From: Galeopsis tetrahit | Lineage: Eukaryota; Streptophyta; Magnoliopsida; Lamiales; Lamiaceae | NCBI GenBank assembly: GCA_963675135.1 | Contig: OY776121.1 | Location: 73,052,265 to 73,116,264 of the forward strand | Direction: 5' to 3' | Length of the DNA: 64,000 nt | In this document: positions 1 to 12,197 of the stretch, one piece after another | How the letters are laid out: each line of letters begins with the position of its first letter | Numbering within the stretch: the first letter of the stretch is position 1 | Position numbers and translations under genes: made by a program | The notes under the pieces: model-generated | Database searches by the model: none | The model's input: only the letters and a program-made list of their open reading frames with translations | What the model was told of the DNA's origin: nothing

Positions 1-628
1 TACTTGTACATATCCCATTGGAATTGAGTGTACTTGAGTCGGCTTATTCATTTTTTACTTTGCTTTCATTGGGATTTTCATACTTTTTTTTTTTGACGGG
101 TCATACTTTCATTTCTATTGTTATGTAAATTTATTTATTTTTTTGCGAAAACTTTACTTATGCATATGTTTTACAGGCGTAGAATGAATGTGTATGGTAT
201 CTTCAATTATTTACAAGCTCTGCTACAATGGATATGATTACAGAGTTGACACTGTGACATGAGAAAATTCTGAATACTTTGATTTATAGAGAAACAAAAA
301 AATTCAATTTAATACGCAACATTCAAAGAAACACCGAATAAATGTTGACAAGTGTGTGAAAGAAATATAGAGCAACTACAAAACTCAATTTAATACGCAA
401 CATTCAAAGAAACATAAATAAGATACAAATTGAGAGTAACATGCTCCGTAAAGTTGATACTCATCCAGCTGTTCCCTACGTACTGCCGTTCTGACATGAA
501 TGATTCATGTAACTGTGACCTATTACAAATCATGATAGTTGCGTTAACTTAAAAAATAAACAAAGAAAAATAAAAAAATATAAATAAATAACGTACGTAG
601 TGTGTAGATCGGGGCATGTTGGTTTATT
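1..628. other. AT-rich sequence downstream of the FAR1-related fragment
   Basis: No gene is visible. A stretch of about 32 bases ending CAAAGAAACA occurs twice (about 302-333 and 383-414), a direct duplication with an 81-bp period. The segment lies 3' of the minus-strand FAR1-related exon and could include its former 3' UTR. Confidence 0.4.
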
Positions 629-1278
629 TTAGTCGAGATCAGGACATGTTCGTTTAACATGGCCGCTTTGACTGCAAACACTACATGTCCTACTGCTTTG
701 TGTCATTGTTATCTCCTTTGATGATTTAAGCCGTTTGCCACATCCTTTAGTACGCACGTGATGTGGGTCCTGAACAACATGTGAAACCTCATGACTACTT
801 ACATTTATTTGTATATTATTTTCACCACCATCAGCAATTTCTGCTGCCCTTTTCTTTAAATTTTGTAGTTCTTCAATCAAAAAATCGGTGCGAGCCTTTT
901 TTAAGGAACATTCATCAACTAGATGCATTGCAACTTGGGCTAATGACCTACGCCTTGAAATGAATGACTGATCTTCTACTGGAGAAGGTGTTAACCCATC
1001 AACTATAAAACTTTTTGCCTTCTTAGTCCATCTATTCACAATATACTTATCTGGCAACATCATTACTTGTGTAACTTTCATCCAACAAAGCATATGACGA
1101 CATGGATATCCATCAAAATCAAATAACCGACAACTACATGAAACTAAATCAGAGGACACGTGATGTGTTAACTTACGATGCCAATTAAATATTTTCCCTA
1201 TCTCAAAACGTTCCACTGTATATATAAGAGTTTCATCTGTGCTCGAAATCAATTTGCAAATATACATCATACTGTCCT
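629..1278 (-). pseudogene. 3' exon of a FAR1-related / MULE-type protein (SWIM finger plus zinc knuckle)
   Basis: This is a roughly 215-residue C-terminal exon. It shows a SWIM-type zinc finger (CSC, then ten residues, then C-x-H in GYPCRHML), followed by the usual FAR1-type stretch WTKKAK. It ends with a CCHC zinc knuckle (CSVCSQSGHVKRTC) just before the stop. FAR1-related proteins are transcription factors domesticated from Mutator-like transposases. The reading frame is preceded by a good acceptor (TTGCAG, minus strand), so translation should begin in an upstream exon. No FAR1 DNA-binding domain or MULE catalytic domain is found in the next several kilobases upstream (higher coordinates). 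I therefore call it a truncated remnant; a distant upstream exon is possible but unlikely. Confidence 0.65.
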
Positions 1279-1539
1279 GCAAGATTAAATATTATCTAGG
1301 TGAATTATTTTGTCATGTAACCCTTTTTTTTTTTAAATATCAAGATTCTTGTTAGTATCACATACACGAATCTTTCATAACTCATGATAGCCAATTGAAA
1401 AAAAGGGGAGGGGGGGAGAATAACATACTAGTTAGTGATGAAAATCCAATCAAAATTCAAGGTTGATAAAATTGTATGGAAACAAAACACCTGTAACCAC
1501 CAGATCGAGATACGTATCTCAAAGTAGTTGGAGAACGAT

Positions 1540-1605
1540 GAACCTTCTTCTTGTCAATGAATTGAAAAACTCGAACCTTCTTCTTGTCAATGAATTGAAA
1601 AACTC
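1540..1605. repeat. 33-bp direct tandem duplication
   Basis: A 33-bp unit starting GAACCTTCTTCTTG occurs twice back to back with no visible mismatch (1540-1572 and 1573-1605). It lies upstream of the FAR1-related exon and has no coding content. Confidence 0.8.
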
Positions 1606-1945
1606 ATCTTTGTAAAAGGAACTCTGAAATATTAAAATATTAAAGCTAGAAGAATATGTGTATTTTTTAATTTGTAAATGGAAATATTTTATTCCTATTT
1701 ACATGGAAATATAATTTAATATAGGATAAAAGATAAGGAAAGATTTTATTTATGAAAAATATACAAAATAAATAAATAATCTAAAATTGCATAATACAAT
1801 GATATGATGTGGCATGCCACGTAAGCGGTGGGCACAAAAAATAGTGCCCACCGGTGGGCATTATAACATTCCCGTGTGTATCGATTAATTTATGATCGAT
1901 TAAACAAGTTTGTCGATCTAGATACGTTTCCTCAATTCGATTTGA

Positions 1946-2305
1946 ATGAATGTTTTTGAGTTTTATACTCATTTTTTAAACTTTTTGAGTTTTATACTCA
2001 TTTCTTGGGTTGTATACTCATTTCTGCCAAATCTTTGATGGGTTTGGATTTCTACTCTATTTTTTCTTTTAAAGATTTCTTCATTACGAGTTCTATGCTT
2101 GTAAATTTTTTTAATTCGAATTTTTGGAGTTCTATACTCATTTCTTGAGTTTTATGCTCATTTCTTTGCGGGTTCTATGCTCGTGAGTTTTAGATTCGAT
2201 TTCATCTTGATTCGAATCAAATTTTTAGAGTTTTATACTCGACTTTTCTGCCCTAAAAATTTAGGTATTCTTTTCTATATTCAAGAGTTCTATACTCAAT
2301 CTAAT
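1946..2305. repeat. Degenerate short repeat with GAGTTTTATACTCATTTCTT core
   Basis: Around nine diverged copies of a ~20-bp motif, GAGTTYTATACTCATTTCTT, are spread through this stretch, some adjacent and some separated by unrelated T-rich sequence. The motif is itself partly palindromic (GAGT...ACTC). Short open frames across it are incidental. Confidence 0.6.
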
Positions 2306-2389
2306 ATTTTCTCTTCGTGTCTATCACAATTCTTTCTTTCGTGTCTACCACGATTCTATAATTTGAAAAATTATTTTCCTTGGTGTTGA

Positions 2390-3475
2390 CATATTGACGT
2401 TCAAATACAATCTCTTTAAATCCATCTCAATCCAAATACAAATTCAAATACCAATCCACCCCTATAATACATTTATACACCTATTTTTATACAATTAAAT
2501 CACTCATTTTCTTTCCTACTTTCTTCTCTCTCTTACTTTTATTTCACACACTCATTCTCTCTCCTACTTTCTTCTCTCTCTTACTTTTCTTTCACTATTA
2601 ACAATAATAAAATATTATAACATCATTTTTGATGTGACATAAAGTTAAATCTACTCCTACTTCTCAATCCTTAACCAAACACAACTTACACACAATTTAC
2701 TATTCATGGATTACCCAAATCCCAATCCAGTCCACCACAATCCAAATCAATCCCAAACCAAACACCACCTTAGGAACATGAAATTTTATTAATTAAAAGA
2801 GAGACTTCTTAAATGAAGCAAATTTAGTACATATATACTAAAAATAAAAGAGTTAATATACGTTTTCATTGATTATATTCATGTATAATATCAATTCATT
2901 GTATACAATTAACTATCATATTCATTGACTCATGTATCAATTCATTGAAATTATTTAAATATGCATGTTTACATTAATTCGTTGCCTAAATAACTATAAT
3001 AGCCAATTAAATATATTCATTCATGATGAATGAAACATATAATATATAAATTTAAGTATGAAAATAAAATAATTCATAACACCCAACCATGTTTTCTCAT
3101 ATAAAAGACATTACAAAATCATCCATGAATGATCAAATGCGTAAATCATTATGTAAGTATAAGACAAACCATCCCACATGCACCCAAAAAGATTTACAAG
3201 AGTGAGTTGATGAAAAAGATTTATAAGAGGGACCATACAATAATATTTATAATTGGAATGTTTATAAATTATTAATTTAGAGTTTTAATGAGACCTAATA
3301 TTTATAAAGGAATTTTCAGAAAAATTATTATATTATTATCTTATCAAATTTTATGATTTTTTATAAAGGCCAAGTCGGGATCAAAATTTGTTATTATTTT
3401 AGAGAGTTTATTAATTTATAAAGTATTAATTTATAGAGGTTTTACTGTATCCCTAGAATATCCAAACAATAAATA
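2390..3475. other. AT-rich intergenic DNA
   Basis: No gene is seen. A CT-rich stretch (about 2508-2600) holds a near-exact duplication of a block containing TACTTTCTTCTCTCTCTTAC. The stretch ending around 2775 (CCAAACACCACCTTAGG) resembles the end of a small hAT-type MITE, but I found no convincing partner end. Around 3240-3452 there are diverged inverted copies of a motif related to TATTAATTTATAGAGGTTTTACTG, a common plant MITE terminus. Confidence 0.35.
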
Positions 3476-3765
3476 CTCCCTCCGTCCAATTTTATTATGC
3501 TCACTTCTCCGGGCACGGGTTTTAATTAATATTGATTAGTTTATGTATAAAGTAGATAAGTTGGGGGTATGATGGGATGTTGTGGGTCCATTTATAGGTA
3601 AAGTGATTGTTTATGAATAAAGTTAGTGTCAATTTGAGTAAATAAGTGATGGTTGGAGGGTGGAGATAAAGTAGTGTGAATAGTATTATTTCCAAAAAAT
3701 GAATTGACATAATAAAATTGGACAACCAAAAAATGAAAGTAGGAATAATGAAATTGGACGAGAGA
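3476..3765. mobile_element. Stowaway-like MITE
   Basis: The left end reads TA-CTCCCTCCGTCCAATTTTATTATG. The right end (ATAATGAAATTGGACGAGAG) is its diverged reverse complement. The CTCCCTCCGTCC terminus with a TA target is the hallmark of Stowaway (Tc1/mariner-derived) MITEs. About 290 bp, no coding capacity. The right boundary is uncertain by a few bases. Confidence 0.7.
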
Positions 3766-3779
3766 TCAGATTTTATTTT

Positions 3780-4555
3780 TGACATTAAATTACAAACAAT
3801 CTTGTGAAGTGGCGTGTGGAGTACTACTTTTGACTTTTGAGGTACACAGTGATACTTTGAAGGTAAAAGTCGAAGACGTACTATTTGTAAGTGAAAATTT
3901 TATAATGCTATGACAAAGTGTTTTAGAATTAAATTTTATTGTATAAATTCCAGCGACTCAGTCAAAATAATTACTTACAAAGTGTTGTGTCTTCAATTTG
4001 TTGATTAAAAAAAGATTAATTTTTTGGATGGAAGAATATTGTGGAGTATAATAACTTTCTGAATGAAAATACTTATAATTGAAAAAAGTCGATATTGAAA
4101 ATCATCAACTTAAAGAATTAAGTCATGTTTTTCTTTAATCTATTTTTTATTGCGAATTCTGCTATGATTTTTAATTATTTATGTCGCAAGAGAGTTACAT
4201 AAATTTCCATCAAAAAAAAAAAGAGAGTTACATAGTTTGTTTATTGATTTATTATTATAACTTTTGGTTCTTATTTCCCCTCTCCTTATTTCCCCTCTCC
4301 TTCCAATGTCGAACCAGTGGATGGTAGGTCTATTTTGATGCTTTAATTCTACTGTCGAGTTGGAGTGTATGGGTCAAGTATAATATTTTTTCCGATTCGT
4401 GATTACTTGTACAATTTTCTTATTAGAACATTCTAAAATTACTTGCACACTTTGAAAATAATCCATAAAATTAATAAATATACAATAATATTTTATTTTT
4501 AAAATTATCATTACTTTTAGGGCACATTATACACTCAATTCAACATTTTTTTTAC
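3780..4555. other. AT-rich intergenic DNA with a partial Stowaway copy
   Basis: No gene is visible. About 4386-4545 is similar to the left half of the Stowaway element at 32794-33103 (CGTGATTACTTG..., then ATTACTTGCACACTTTGA). Its right half is missing, and the sequence runs into the LINE fragment. Confidence 0.45.
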
Positions 4556-4617
4556 CTCCAAATAACCGTAGAACGACACATCAGAATGAAGGTGTGTCGT
4601 TCTACGGTTATTTGGAG
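4556..4617. repeat. 24-bp perfect inverted repeat at the LINE 5' junction
   Basis: Positions 4556-4579 are the exact reverse complement of 4594-4617, with a 14-bp loop. The right arm is LINE coding sequence (frame reading CRSTVIWR). The left arm is therefore a short inverted copy of the first LINE bases, placed exactly where the truncated element meets flanking DNA. Confidence 0.9.
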
Positions 4618-5519
4618 AGCGATATGGGGCAAGCTCCCTACATCTGATTGGCTGGTCTCATTTGGTATTCACGTTCCTTCAATGTGTATGCTCTGTCGTA
4701 GAGACTTTGAGTCTCTAGACCACTTATTAGCTCACTGCCCATTCACCCTGGAGATTCTTCAGCATCTAACTCAGCTTTTTAGAGTCACGATCCACACGGG
4801 AATCAGCTTTCTTGATATCTTCCTCCAGACCACTAGAGTTCGGTTGGGTCTGCAGTCTTTGAAGTTATGGAGAGCGGCATTTATCACTACAGTTTGGGCT
4901 ATTTGGGCTTTGCGGAACAGGGTGGTCTTTGACGGGGTCTCCCCCTCAGTTAGACGATGTATGGCGAAGATCGTTGCTGGTATTAGGGAAGCCAATAGCA
5001 TCTCTCAGGGTTAAGCAGACAGTTCAGTTCTAGATCTCTTGATTGCTAGGTCTCTTGGTGTTTTGGGCAGGCACAAGCCGACTCGATAGGGTTTGTCTGT
5101 TAGATGGATCCCTCCGAATCCGGACTGGTACAAGATCAACACAGACGGTAGTGCAACATCCTCTCCTGATAGTTTGCATGCAGGAGCAGTGTTTAGGAAC
5201 TTTATGGGGTTCTTTGTTGCAGCTATTGCCCAAGAGGTTGGTTGGGTATTCCTTTTTAGGCGGAGTTAACAGCGGCTCTCATTGTTATTTAGTATGCCCA
5301 TGTTCAAGGGTGGCGATTCTTATGGATCGAGTCGGACTCCAGTCTGACAGTTAGCACTTTGATTAGCTATACACCTACTGTCCCTTGGCGTCTGCAGGGT
5401 CTCTGGAGTCAGGTTCATCCTCTTACCACAGACATGCACTTTCGGCATTCTCACACTTTTAGAGAGGTCAACCAGGCGGCTGACGCAGTGGCCAAGACGA
5501 AGCTCAATTGTATTTGAAG
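4592..5519 (+). pseudogene. 5'-truncated LINE: RT zinc-binding domain and RNase H remnant
   Basis: The frame from about 4592 to 5014 encodes a zf-RVT domain, the C-terminal cysteine/histidine region of plant L1-type reverse transcriptases: WGKLPTSDWLVSFG, then CMLCRRDFESLDHLLAHC, then a Trp-rich segment (VWAIWALRNRVVF). After a stop and several frameshifts an RNase H-like domain follows. Its first strand reads PDWYKINTDGSAT near 5125-5160, and its last motif FREVNQAADAVAK lies near 5460-5495. This domain order is normal for plant LINEs. The endonuclease and RT core are absent, so this is a 5'-truncated dead copy. The sequence to about 5690 (GTTTTGTCCCTAAGGAGG) may be LINE 3' UTR. No clear poly(A) tail was identified. 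Confidence 0.75.
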
Positions 5520-6756
5520 GGGCTATCCTCCGAATTTCTTACTTACTTTCTTGCATAGAGATTTGTATACCGTCTTTTACGGACATTGATTGTTAGAGGA
5601 GTTTACCTTTTCCCTTTGCTTGAGTTTTGTCCCTAAGGAGGGTTTTCCCAGACAATGTTTTAATGGTACTCCGGCATCTGACTCGACTTGTGAACTTATA
5701 ATTTTAAGTGTGTTCAAAATTTTTACAAAACTTTTGTGGAATGGAGGGAGTGTTTGCCTATTTATAAGATTATTTAATTTTTTTGTTGACAACTCATACT
5801 ACTTCTTTCTTAGTGTGAATTTAACGTAATCTCATCAATAATTTAGTCATATACTGTATGATAATAAAAATAAAATACAGACATTAAGTTTAGTATAACA
5901 AGTTACGTGAGAAATTAAAATTAAACAAAATGTGTCACTATAACTTTTGTAAGTTAAAAAAACAAAAAGTCTTCCACCCTCCCATTCTCTCCACCAATTT
6001 TTTCTTTGGTGTTGTAGTTCAGTTTATTGATTCGATCTTTTTAAAAAATGTCTTCCTTATGGTGACGATTGATTGACAAATACCATGACATTTTCTTTTT
6101 TAGGTCCTAAATTTTTGTTAGAATTTTTCTTTTAATTTGTTTCGCTTTGTTTTATATTTTCATACACCATCTCTCCTTGACGAGGCTTTTCACAGCTAGT
6201 GTATTTTTATAAAAAAAAATAAAAATTATGAGACCTGTTTTTACTAGTGTTTGTTAATTTTTGAATTTTGGTGGATCATTATCTTTTATTTTGTCTCTAT
6301 ATTTTTTGATACACAAATATCTTAATGTGGAGTGTTACTGTATTAAGATTGAAGACTCGATTAACATGTGTTGGCAAATTTATACTTGTGAGGTTCTAAG
6401 CAAATTGAAAATCTTGAGCATAATAGTCAATTTAATACTATCGTAATACTCCTACTATTATTATTTTTAAAAAGGTAGTCCAATTTATATGTTGAAGTGT
6501 CAAGTCCGACCAAAGAAATTCTTTATTAGCCAAAAAGTAGCATATTAAAGTGGGCCCACACTCTGTCTGTCAAGCCGCTAACCGCCACATGGCCACGGCG
6601 GAAACCGGTAAGGGGGCCCCGCGAGCCTCCAATTTAGTCAAATTCATAATTCTACCCCCAAAACTTTTCTTCCTCAACTTCAACAAACCTTTCCTCCCCT
6701 CCCAACCCAAAAATCGCTCAGCTAATCATTGTTATCACTAATCACTCACTAATGCA
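5520..6756. other. LINE 3' region and bZIP promoter
   Basis: No gene is visible in 5520-6540. The last ~200 bp (6550-6756) is distinctly more GC-rich, with CCACATGGCCACGGCGG near 6585. A pyrimidine-rich leader (AACTTTTCTTCCTCAACTTC) then runs into the bZIP start codon, consistent with a promoter and 5' UTR. No convincing TATA box was identified. Confidence 0.4.
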
Positions 6757-9700
6757 ATGATGGACCCCAAGTTCGGAAAGCCCCCGTGCCGGATAGACTT
6801 GGACCAGATGCCCGAAACCCCAACGCGGGCGGCAAACCACCGCCGTGCCCACTCCGAAACCTTCTTCCGTTTTCCTGACCTCGACGACATGCTCGTCGAC
6901 AGCGTATTCGGTGACCTCGTCCTTCCTGATGAGCCGCCGCCGCAGCCGGAGAGGAGAAACGAGGCCAAGGCGGCGCCGAACCATTTGCGCAGCCTGTCGG
7001 TGGACGCCGACTTTTTTGACGGTCTTAATTTAGACGAATCGCAGCCGGTGGCGGCGGAGACTGGTCCCCGGACTAGACATAGGCATAGCAACTCGATGGA
7101 TGGGTATTCCAGTGCGACGTCGTTTGAGGTGGACGATTACGCAAAGAAGGCTATGGCGAATGATAAACTGGCGGAGCTTGCTTTGATTGACCCTAAGAGA
7201 GCAAAGAGGTTTGACTCTGTTCCATTGCGTTGACTTTTTTGCAGTTTTGTGGTAATTATTATGTATGGTAGGACTGCAATTTTAGTGTCTTTTTATCATT
7301 ATGTAGGGTTTTTGTGTTTGTGTGTGGTGTTTCTTTGTTTTAGCTAATAGCATGGATGTTTTTAGCTTTGTGCCCTAAATCTGGAAACACAATCATGGAG
7401 ACTCAAAGAAAAGGCCATATGGCTTGGTCATTTTAATTTATAAACATTAAAAAAAAAAATGAAAACTGAAAAAGCCTGTATATTGCATTATCAAGGTTTT
7501 CAGGACCATATTTCATTTGGAATTCTTAAGATGTATCTATAAGCTTGTATAGTTTAGTTTGTGCTTTATGTGGTATAGATTGAGTAGTATTACTTATTTG
7601 ATCTTGGGGGTTGTTTGCAGGATACTTGCGAATAGGCAATCTGCTGCACGATCCAAAGAAAGAAAAACTCGTTACACGGGTGAGCTGGAGAGGAAAGTTC
7701 AAACTTTACAGACTGAAGCAACTACACTATCAGCTCAGGTCACATTGTTGCAGGTATTTACTTATTTATAACAGTAAACAGAAATGCTAGCTCCACTCTT
7801 TCAATTGAACTGGTTTCAATGTCTGCTCGGTGAACACTCAAAACTGAGCAATAAAAAGCCTTATCCTACAGAAACTAGAGATCTAAGCTTGACTGAAAGT
7901 TTTAATATAGAATCAATTCCCTATCAAGAATGGCTAATAAGGATATGGATATGATTGGAGTGAATTTCTGGAAAGTTGTGTGACTGAAAGTGCAACATTG
8001 GAGTTCCAAATATGGCATTAGAGTCAAAATATTGCAAGATTAACTTATGAATTAGGCTTTCATGCATTCCATCCTGTATCTAATTGATCCTATCTGAGGA
8101 ACTATAGAATCTTGTCATAACCTGTCTTGTTTGTGTTATGCAATTATAATTACCAGGACCTTTATTTTTGTGCGGTTAGTTGTTATTAACTATGATGATC
8201 TTATTGATTCATGTCTTTAAGTTGTTTATTGTTTATAATCATCAAGGCTAATATACTCAGAAAGTTGTTCTCTTGTCCTAGAATGGCATATGCTATAGAA
8301 TTTATTAGTGCCATGATTTAGATTTCTGGGTGTTCTTGTCAATGAAATAATCACTTTGCTCTAAGAAGCCTTTGTCAACAGTTGTTTGAATAATGGAAGT
8401 ATGCTCTATCATTTTGAGGAAACAGCTGGATATCTCATTTATTACAAAGATTTACATATATATTTATTTGGTTATCTTATTTGTGAAAAAAATTAGTAAC
8501 AGCAAGAAGAGGCTGTATAGGATTCTGGGAAAAGGGAGCAACACAGAGATAAATATGCAAGAGGTTAATGTAGGTGTAGGATGGGATGGTTTTTGGGGGT
8601 CATCTTGTGATAAGAGTATAGAACAGTAATGTAACATAATAACTGAATATTATATTATTAGTATTGTTGAGGATGAATATGAGAGGGATACAAAATTCCG
8701 GGATGGATCCCAGCTCATCCCAGCCTAAAGGCCAATTACAATACTTAACTCGAGTCTGCCTTCTACATTGTCCTAACCCCCTAATTTATATAGTCACATA
8801 CCTTAATTTAAGCCCCCATTTATACGCATTATTCCATTATTTCAGTCCCTGATTTATTTGCTGAAGTTATGCAAACTTTGGTGTCCTTGTATGGGTTACT
8901 ATCTACTGTATCCCTTTCTTGAAATAGACATTTCATACTCTCATTCGAAATTCATGTTTCTTCGACTGCATGCTGACACAGAAAATACTTGTACCATTTA
9001 CTTTATGTTACAATTGTTCTTCTAGCATTTGCATCAATTCGGATGGAAATCTCAATAACCCTAAAGTGAATTTGTTATAACTGATAAAGAAAATATCATT
9101 TCATTACGTGTAAAATCAACCTGAGTCCAATTGGTCCATGATAGATCCTATTTGTCTAAGTAGGATCAAATCACCCAAAATACCCCTCATTTATCTTACA
9201 TCACCAACCACTAAACCCATTTTTCTTAAAAAATGTGCCGGTCAAACCATGCAAATAATCTTGGGACGGAGGGAGTATGATATAAGCCTTCACGTTTAGA
9301 AGAGTGATTGTAGCTAGTATGGTTATACTGTTGTAGATCACCTTTTCTCATTCCAATTCATTGCAGACATCAATACTTCTACAGTGTTCTACTGTTCTTG
9401 TCTATGTATGCCTTGAAAGACACAATAAAATGACCAGATATTTTCTTGTATCTCAGAAAGCTGGGGAAAGTTCTAATTAGTTGTGTGCTTGCTCCATTAA
9501 AGCAGCACACACCAATCTTTTAATGGTCTCGATTCGTCTGGGTGAACCTCTAAGCCTTTCAAAAATGAGAAAATCCTGAAGTAATTGTAGCAACATGTTG
9601 AATACTGTGCCGTAAAAAGGGATTCTTAAATGAGGAAATGGCCTGGCATGTATATTTATGCACCTCATGAATTAACTTGAACTACCACGTGCTCACTTTA

Positions 9701-11006
9701 CTAAATCACAGCCAAAAAAATTGGGGCCTAAGTTGTGTAGGTCCCTCGCCCAAAAATTTTAACTCAGAAAAGAAAAGGTTATGCTGCAAATCTCTAAAGA
9801 AGTCAGTTACTAAACCTATCCAACTTGTAGCATACTTACTCTTGAGATGTTACCTACTCAGCTCAGCAGAAGATAATGCTTTGGAAGAAACCTATCAAAC
9901 TTGGACTTTTTTGTGACTAAAAGTGCTTGTGGAGTGGAAATACAATGACCTATTCATAATCGTAAGAGGCGCAAAGGGTCTGCCGCCTCGTGTTGTGTCT
10001 CTCATGGGGTGCATTTTTTTTTTTTTTAAGCTAAGATTATGCTAAAGAATTAGATAAATCCTTCATATTTTAAATGATATATATGTGAAAGCAAAGAGAC
10101 CGACTCCACATCTAAAAGAAAAAAAGAGGGAAGTAGACAGCATAGGAGGAAATTCAGACATATATTTTACAGTTTTTATGTTCTTAAAAATGTGTTTTTG
10201 GGGGTGAGGGGAGGGAAAAGAATAGCTTGTACCAGAGGCTGTAAAAAAGGCCCATTGAGGTGCATGTATTGCCCATCTCTTACCGTTGCCCTCTAATAAC
10301 TATGATGGTATTAGCTGGTTCTTAAGCTTGTGAACATGTATGTTATAGAGCAAAAACAAGTTGTGTACGCAGTGAAAAATATAAATAAAAGAGCTGAATA
10401 GAGAGTGGGAGCTTTAAATAAGAATATTAGGGTTATTAATAGTGGAGAGAGGAGTCGGGTTACATAGTTTTGATCTGGATATGATGTGCCAATATGGGAC
10501 CTAGAAGTGACCCTGATTACTTGGTTATGCATTGATTGGAGATACCGTAGTAGATGAAGGATTTTCTTAAAAATATATTATCTGCATTGATTGTAACTGG
10601 TCCCTTGTAGTGGCATGAGAACTTTTTTTTTTTTGAGAATAGTGTCAAATTAGTAAGAGCGAACTCATCCATATACTGTTACATAATGCAGAGAGACACG
10701 AGTGGGTTGACAGCTGAGAACAAGGAACTTAAACTGAAGTTACAGGCTATGGAGCAGCAAGCACACCTTAGAGATGGTATGTATGCTTCTCATTTTAGAC
10801 TTGGGAGTTTTTCAGTGTTTTTTCTTGCGGTTAATGATGTTAAAATTTGAATTGTAGCTTTAAATGACGCATTGAGGAATGAACTACAGTGGCTCAAGAT
10901 TACAGCTAGCCAAATCCCTAATGGAAACAACAGAGGGGGGCTGTCATCCTCTCAACCTCCTCGAACAAACAATTACTTTGGTAATGATCAGCCACAGCAG
11001 CGCTAG
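6757..11006 (+). CDS. Group I bZIP transcription factor (VIP1/RF2/bZIP18-like), 4 exons
   Basis: Exons 6757-7208, 7621-7753, 10692-10776 and 10858-11006 join in phase across GT-AG introns to encode 272 residues. Exon 1 encodes an acidic N-terminus with Ser motifs HRRAHS (28-33) and HLRSLS (76-81). These match the HxRxxS sites through which VIP1-type factors are phosphorylated and bind 14-3-3 proteins. Exon 2 carries the basic region NRQSAARSK (from N155): N-x7-K rather than N-x7-R, a mark of group I. The leucine zipper runs on through exons 3 and 4 ([20 protein letters not shown], then [13 protein letters not shown]). The tail is short and Gln/Asn-rich. The family acts in the nucleus in osmotic, touch and vascular responses; which member this is cannot be told. 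Two ATGs are adjacent (6757, 6760). Intron 2 (2.9 kb) cuts the zipper and holds a truncated MITE. Confidence 0.93.
9140..9275. mobile_element. Truncated Stowaway MITE in bZIP intron 2
   Basis: The sequence ending TTGGGACGGAGGGAG-TA matches the right half of the complete element at 32794-33103, including ATCTTACATCACCAACCACTAAA and AAACCATGCAA. The left half is missing. It lies deep in the intron, away from the splice sites. Confidence 0.65.
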
Positions 11007-12118
11007 AAGCAGCAGCAGCAACCCGAATAACTTAATTTAATCACAGTGTCTGTCTGATGATGATATTGCTGTTGTATGATTCAAAAGTTTGGAAACCATA
11101 ACTAATTTCTCCAGCTAGGCTTTTGTATATATATTTGTATTGTATCTATGTTTGTGATGAATCTTGCTTATCGCCTGCACACTAGATACAGATATGCACA
11201 TCTATATACCTAAAAAATGATGTTATGTATGTATGAGTATATATGTAGAGTTTAGTTCTATGATGGTTTAAAAGGATCTTGCAGGCTGTATAGTTATATG
11301 CAAGGTTGAACACGGTGGATATATCAGTATTGATAATTTAAAAAATTAAGATTTTATTATAAATTTAAGCGGAGACTTCAAGAGGTTTTTTTTTTTTAAA
11401 TTGACTTAATTGAATATAATTGAGTTAAAGGGATTTAACAATAAAAATAAGTGTTTAAATTGGTATTAATTATTTTACAAAGTAATCTCGTGGTTAAAGA
11501 GCATTGCAATAGAGTGTTATTATAAAAGAGGATGCAAAATTAGTAATGGATGTGATCAACTCTGTCTCAAATCATTTAATAGGGGAATGGTTGAATTTTC
11601 AAATTTGAGTTTCTTTTTTGTGGGTTTTGTTAATTATATGTGTGTGTGTGTGATGATGAACACAGAGACAGGTTGTAGTGGCAACTTCAATGTACGTTGG
11701 AACATGAACCCGCCCCATTATCATCTGAGACAAATAATAATGTTGGAATCAGTAATGCCAGAATTGGCCATTTCCAAAAATGATGTAGAATATAGCAGCA
11801 ACATTGTATGGTCGGCAAACACAAGTTAAATGTCCCCATCCTGTGAGATTACAACAACCTAATCCCTCGTCATTAGTCAAATGAAATTTACAAGGTCTTC
11901 CACGTGTCATGATCGAAATAAATAATAAGCATTTGAATTAAGACAAATCAGTTTCAGTCCACCCTCCTTGTTCCCTTCTTACTATAGTTTTGTCTTCCAC
12001 ACATTTTGATTCCCAAGCCGAAAACAACCAACCAAAACGAGTTAGTATTCTAAACCTCATCATAGTAATCATCATCCAACCTGTTGTTAACACATCACCT
12101 AGGACTTGCAGAATTCTC
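11007..12118. other. Intergenic: bZIP 3' UTR and P450 upstream region
   Basis: No gene is visible. The first ~170 bp is T-rich and probably bZIP 3' UTR. A short TGTGTGTGTGTG run lies near 11639-11652. The open frame at 11587-11829 has no recognisable protein features. Confidence 0.4.
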
Positions 12119-12128
12119 ACTATATAAT
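12119..12128 (+). promoter_or_regulatory. Possible TATA box of the P450 gene
   Basis: ACTATATAATAA lies about 70-80 bp upstream of the chosen start codon at 12198, a typical distance for a plant core promoter with a short leader. Only the motif and its spacing support it. Confidence 0.4.
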
Positions 12129-12197
12129 AATATTGAAATATTCGTGCTAAATTTATCAACCATCGCCGAAATTTTAGAGCACCTGGTGAAAATAGGT

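Noticed and set aside
11587..11829. Small plus-strand frame upstream of the P450
   Set aside because: No family match, no splice or start context, and it includes a TG microsatellite.
12084..12197. N-terminal extension of the P450 from the upstream ATG at 12084
   Set aside because: It would put 38 polar residues before the membrane anchor and would overlap the likely TATA box at 12119.
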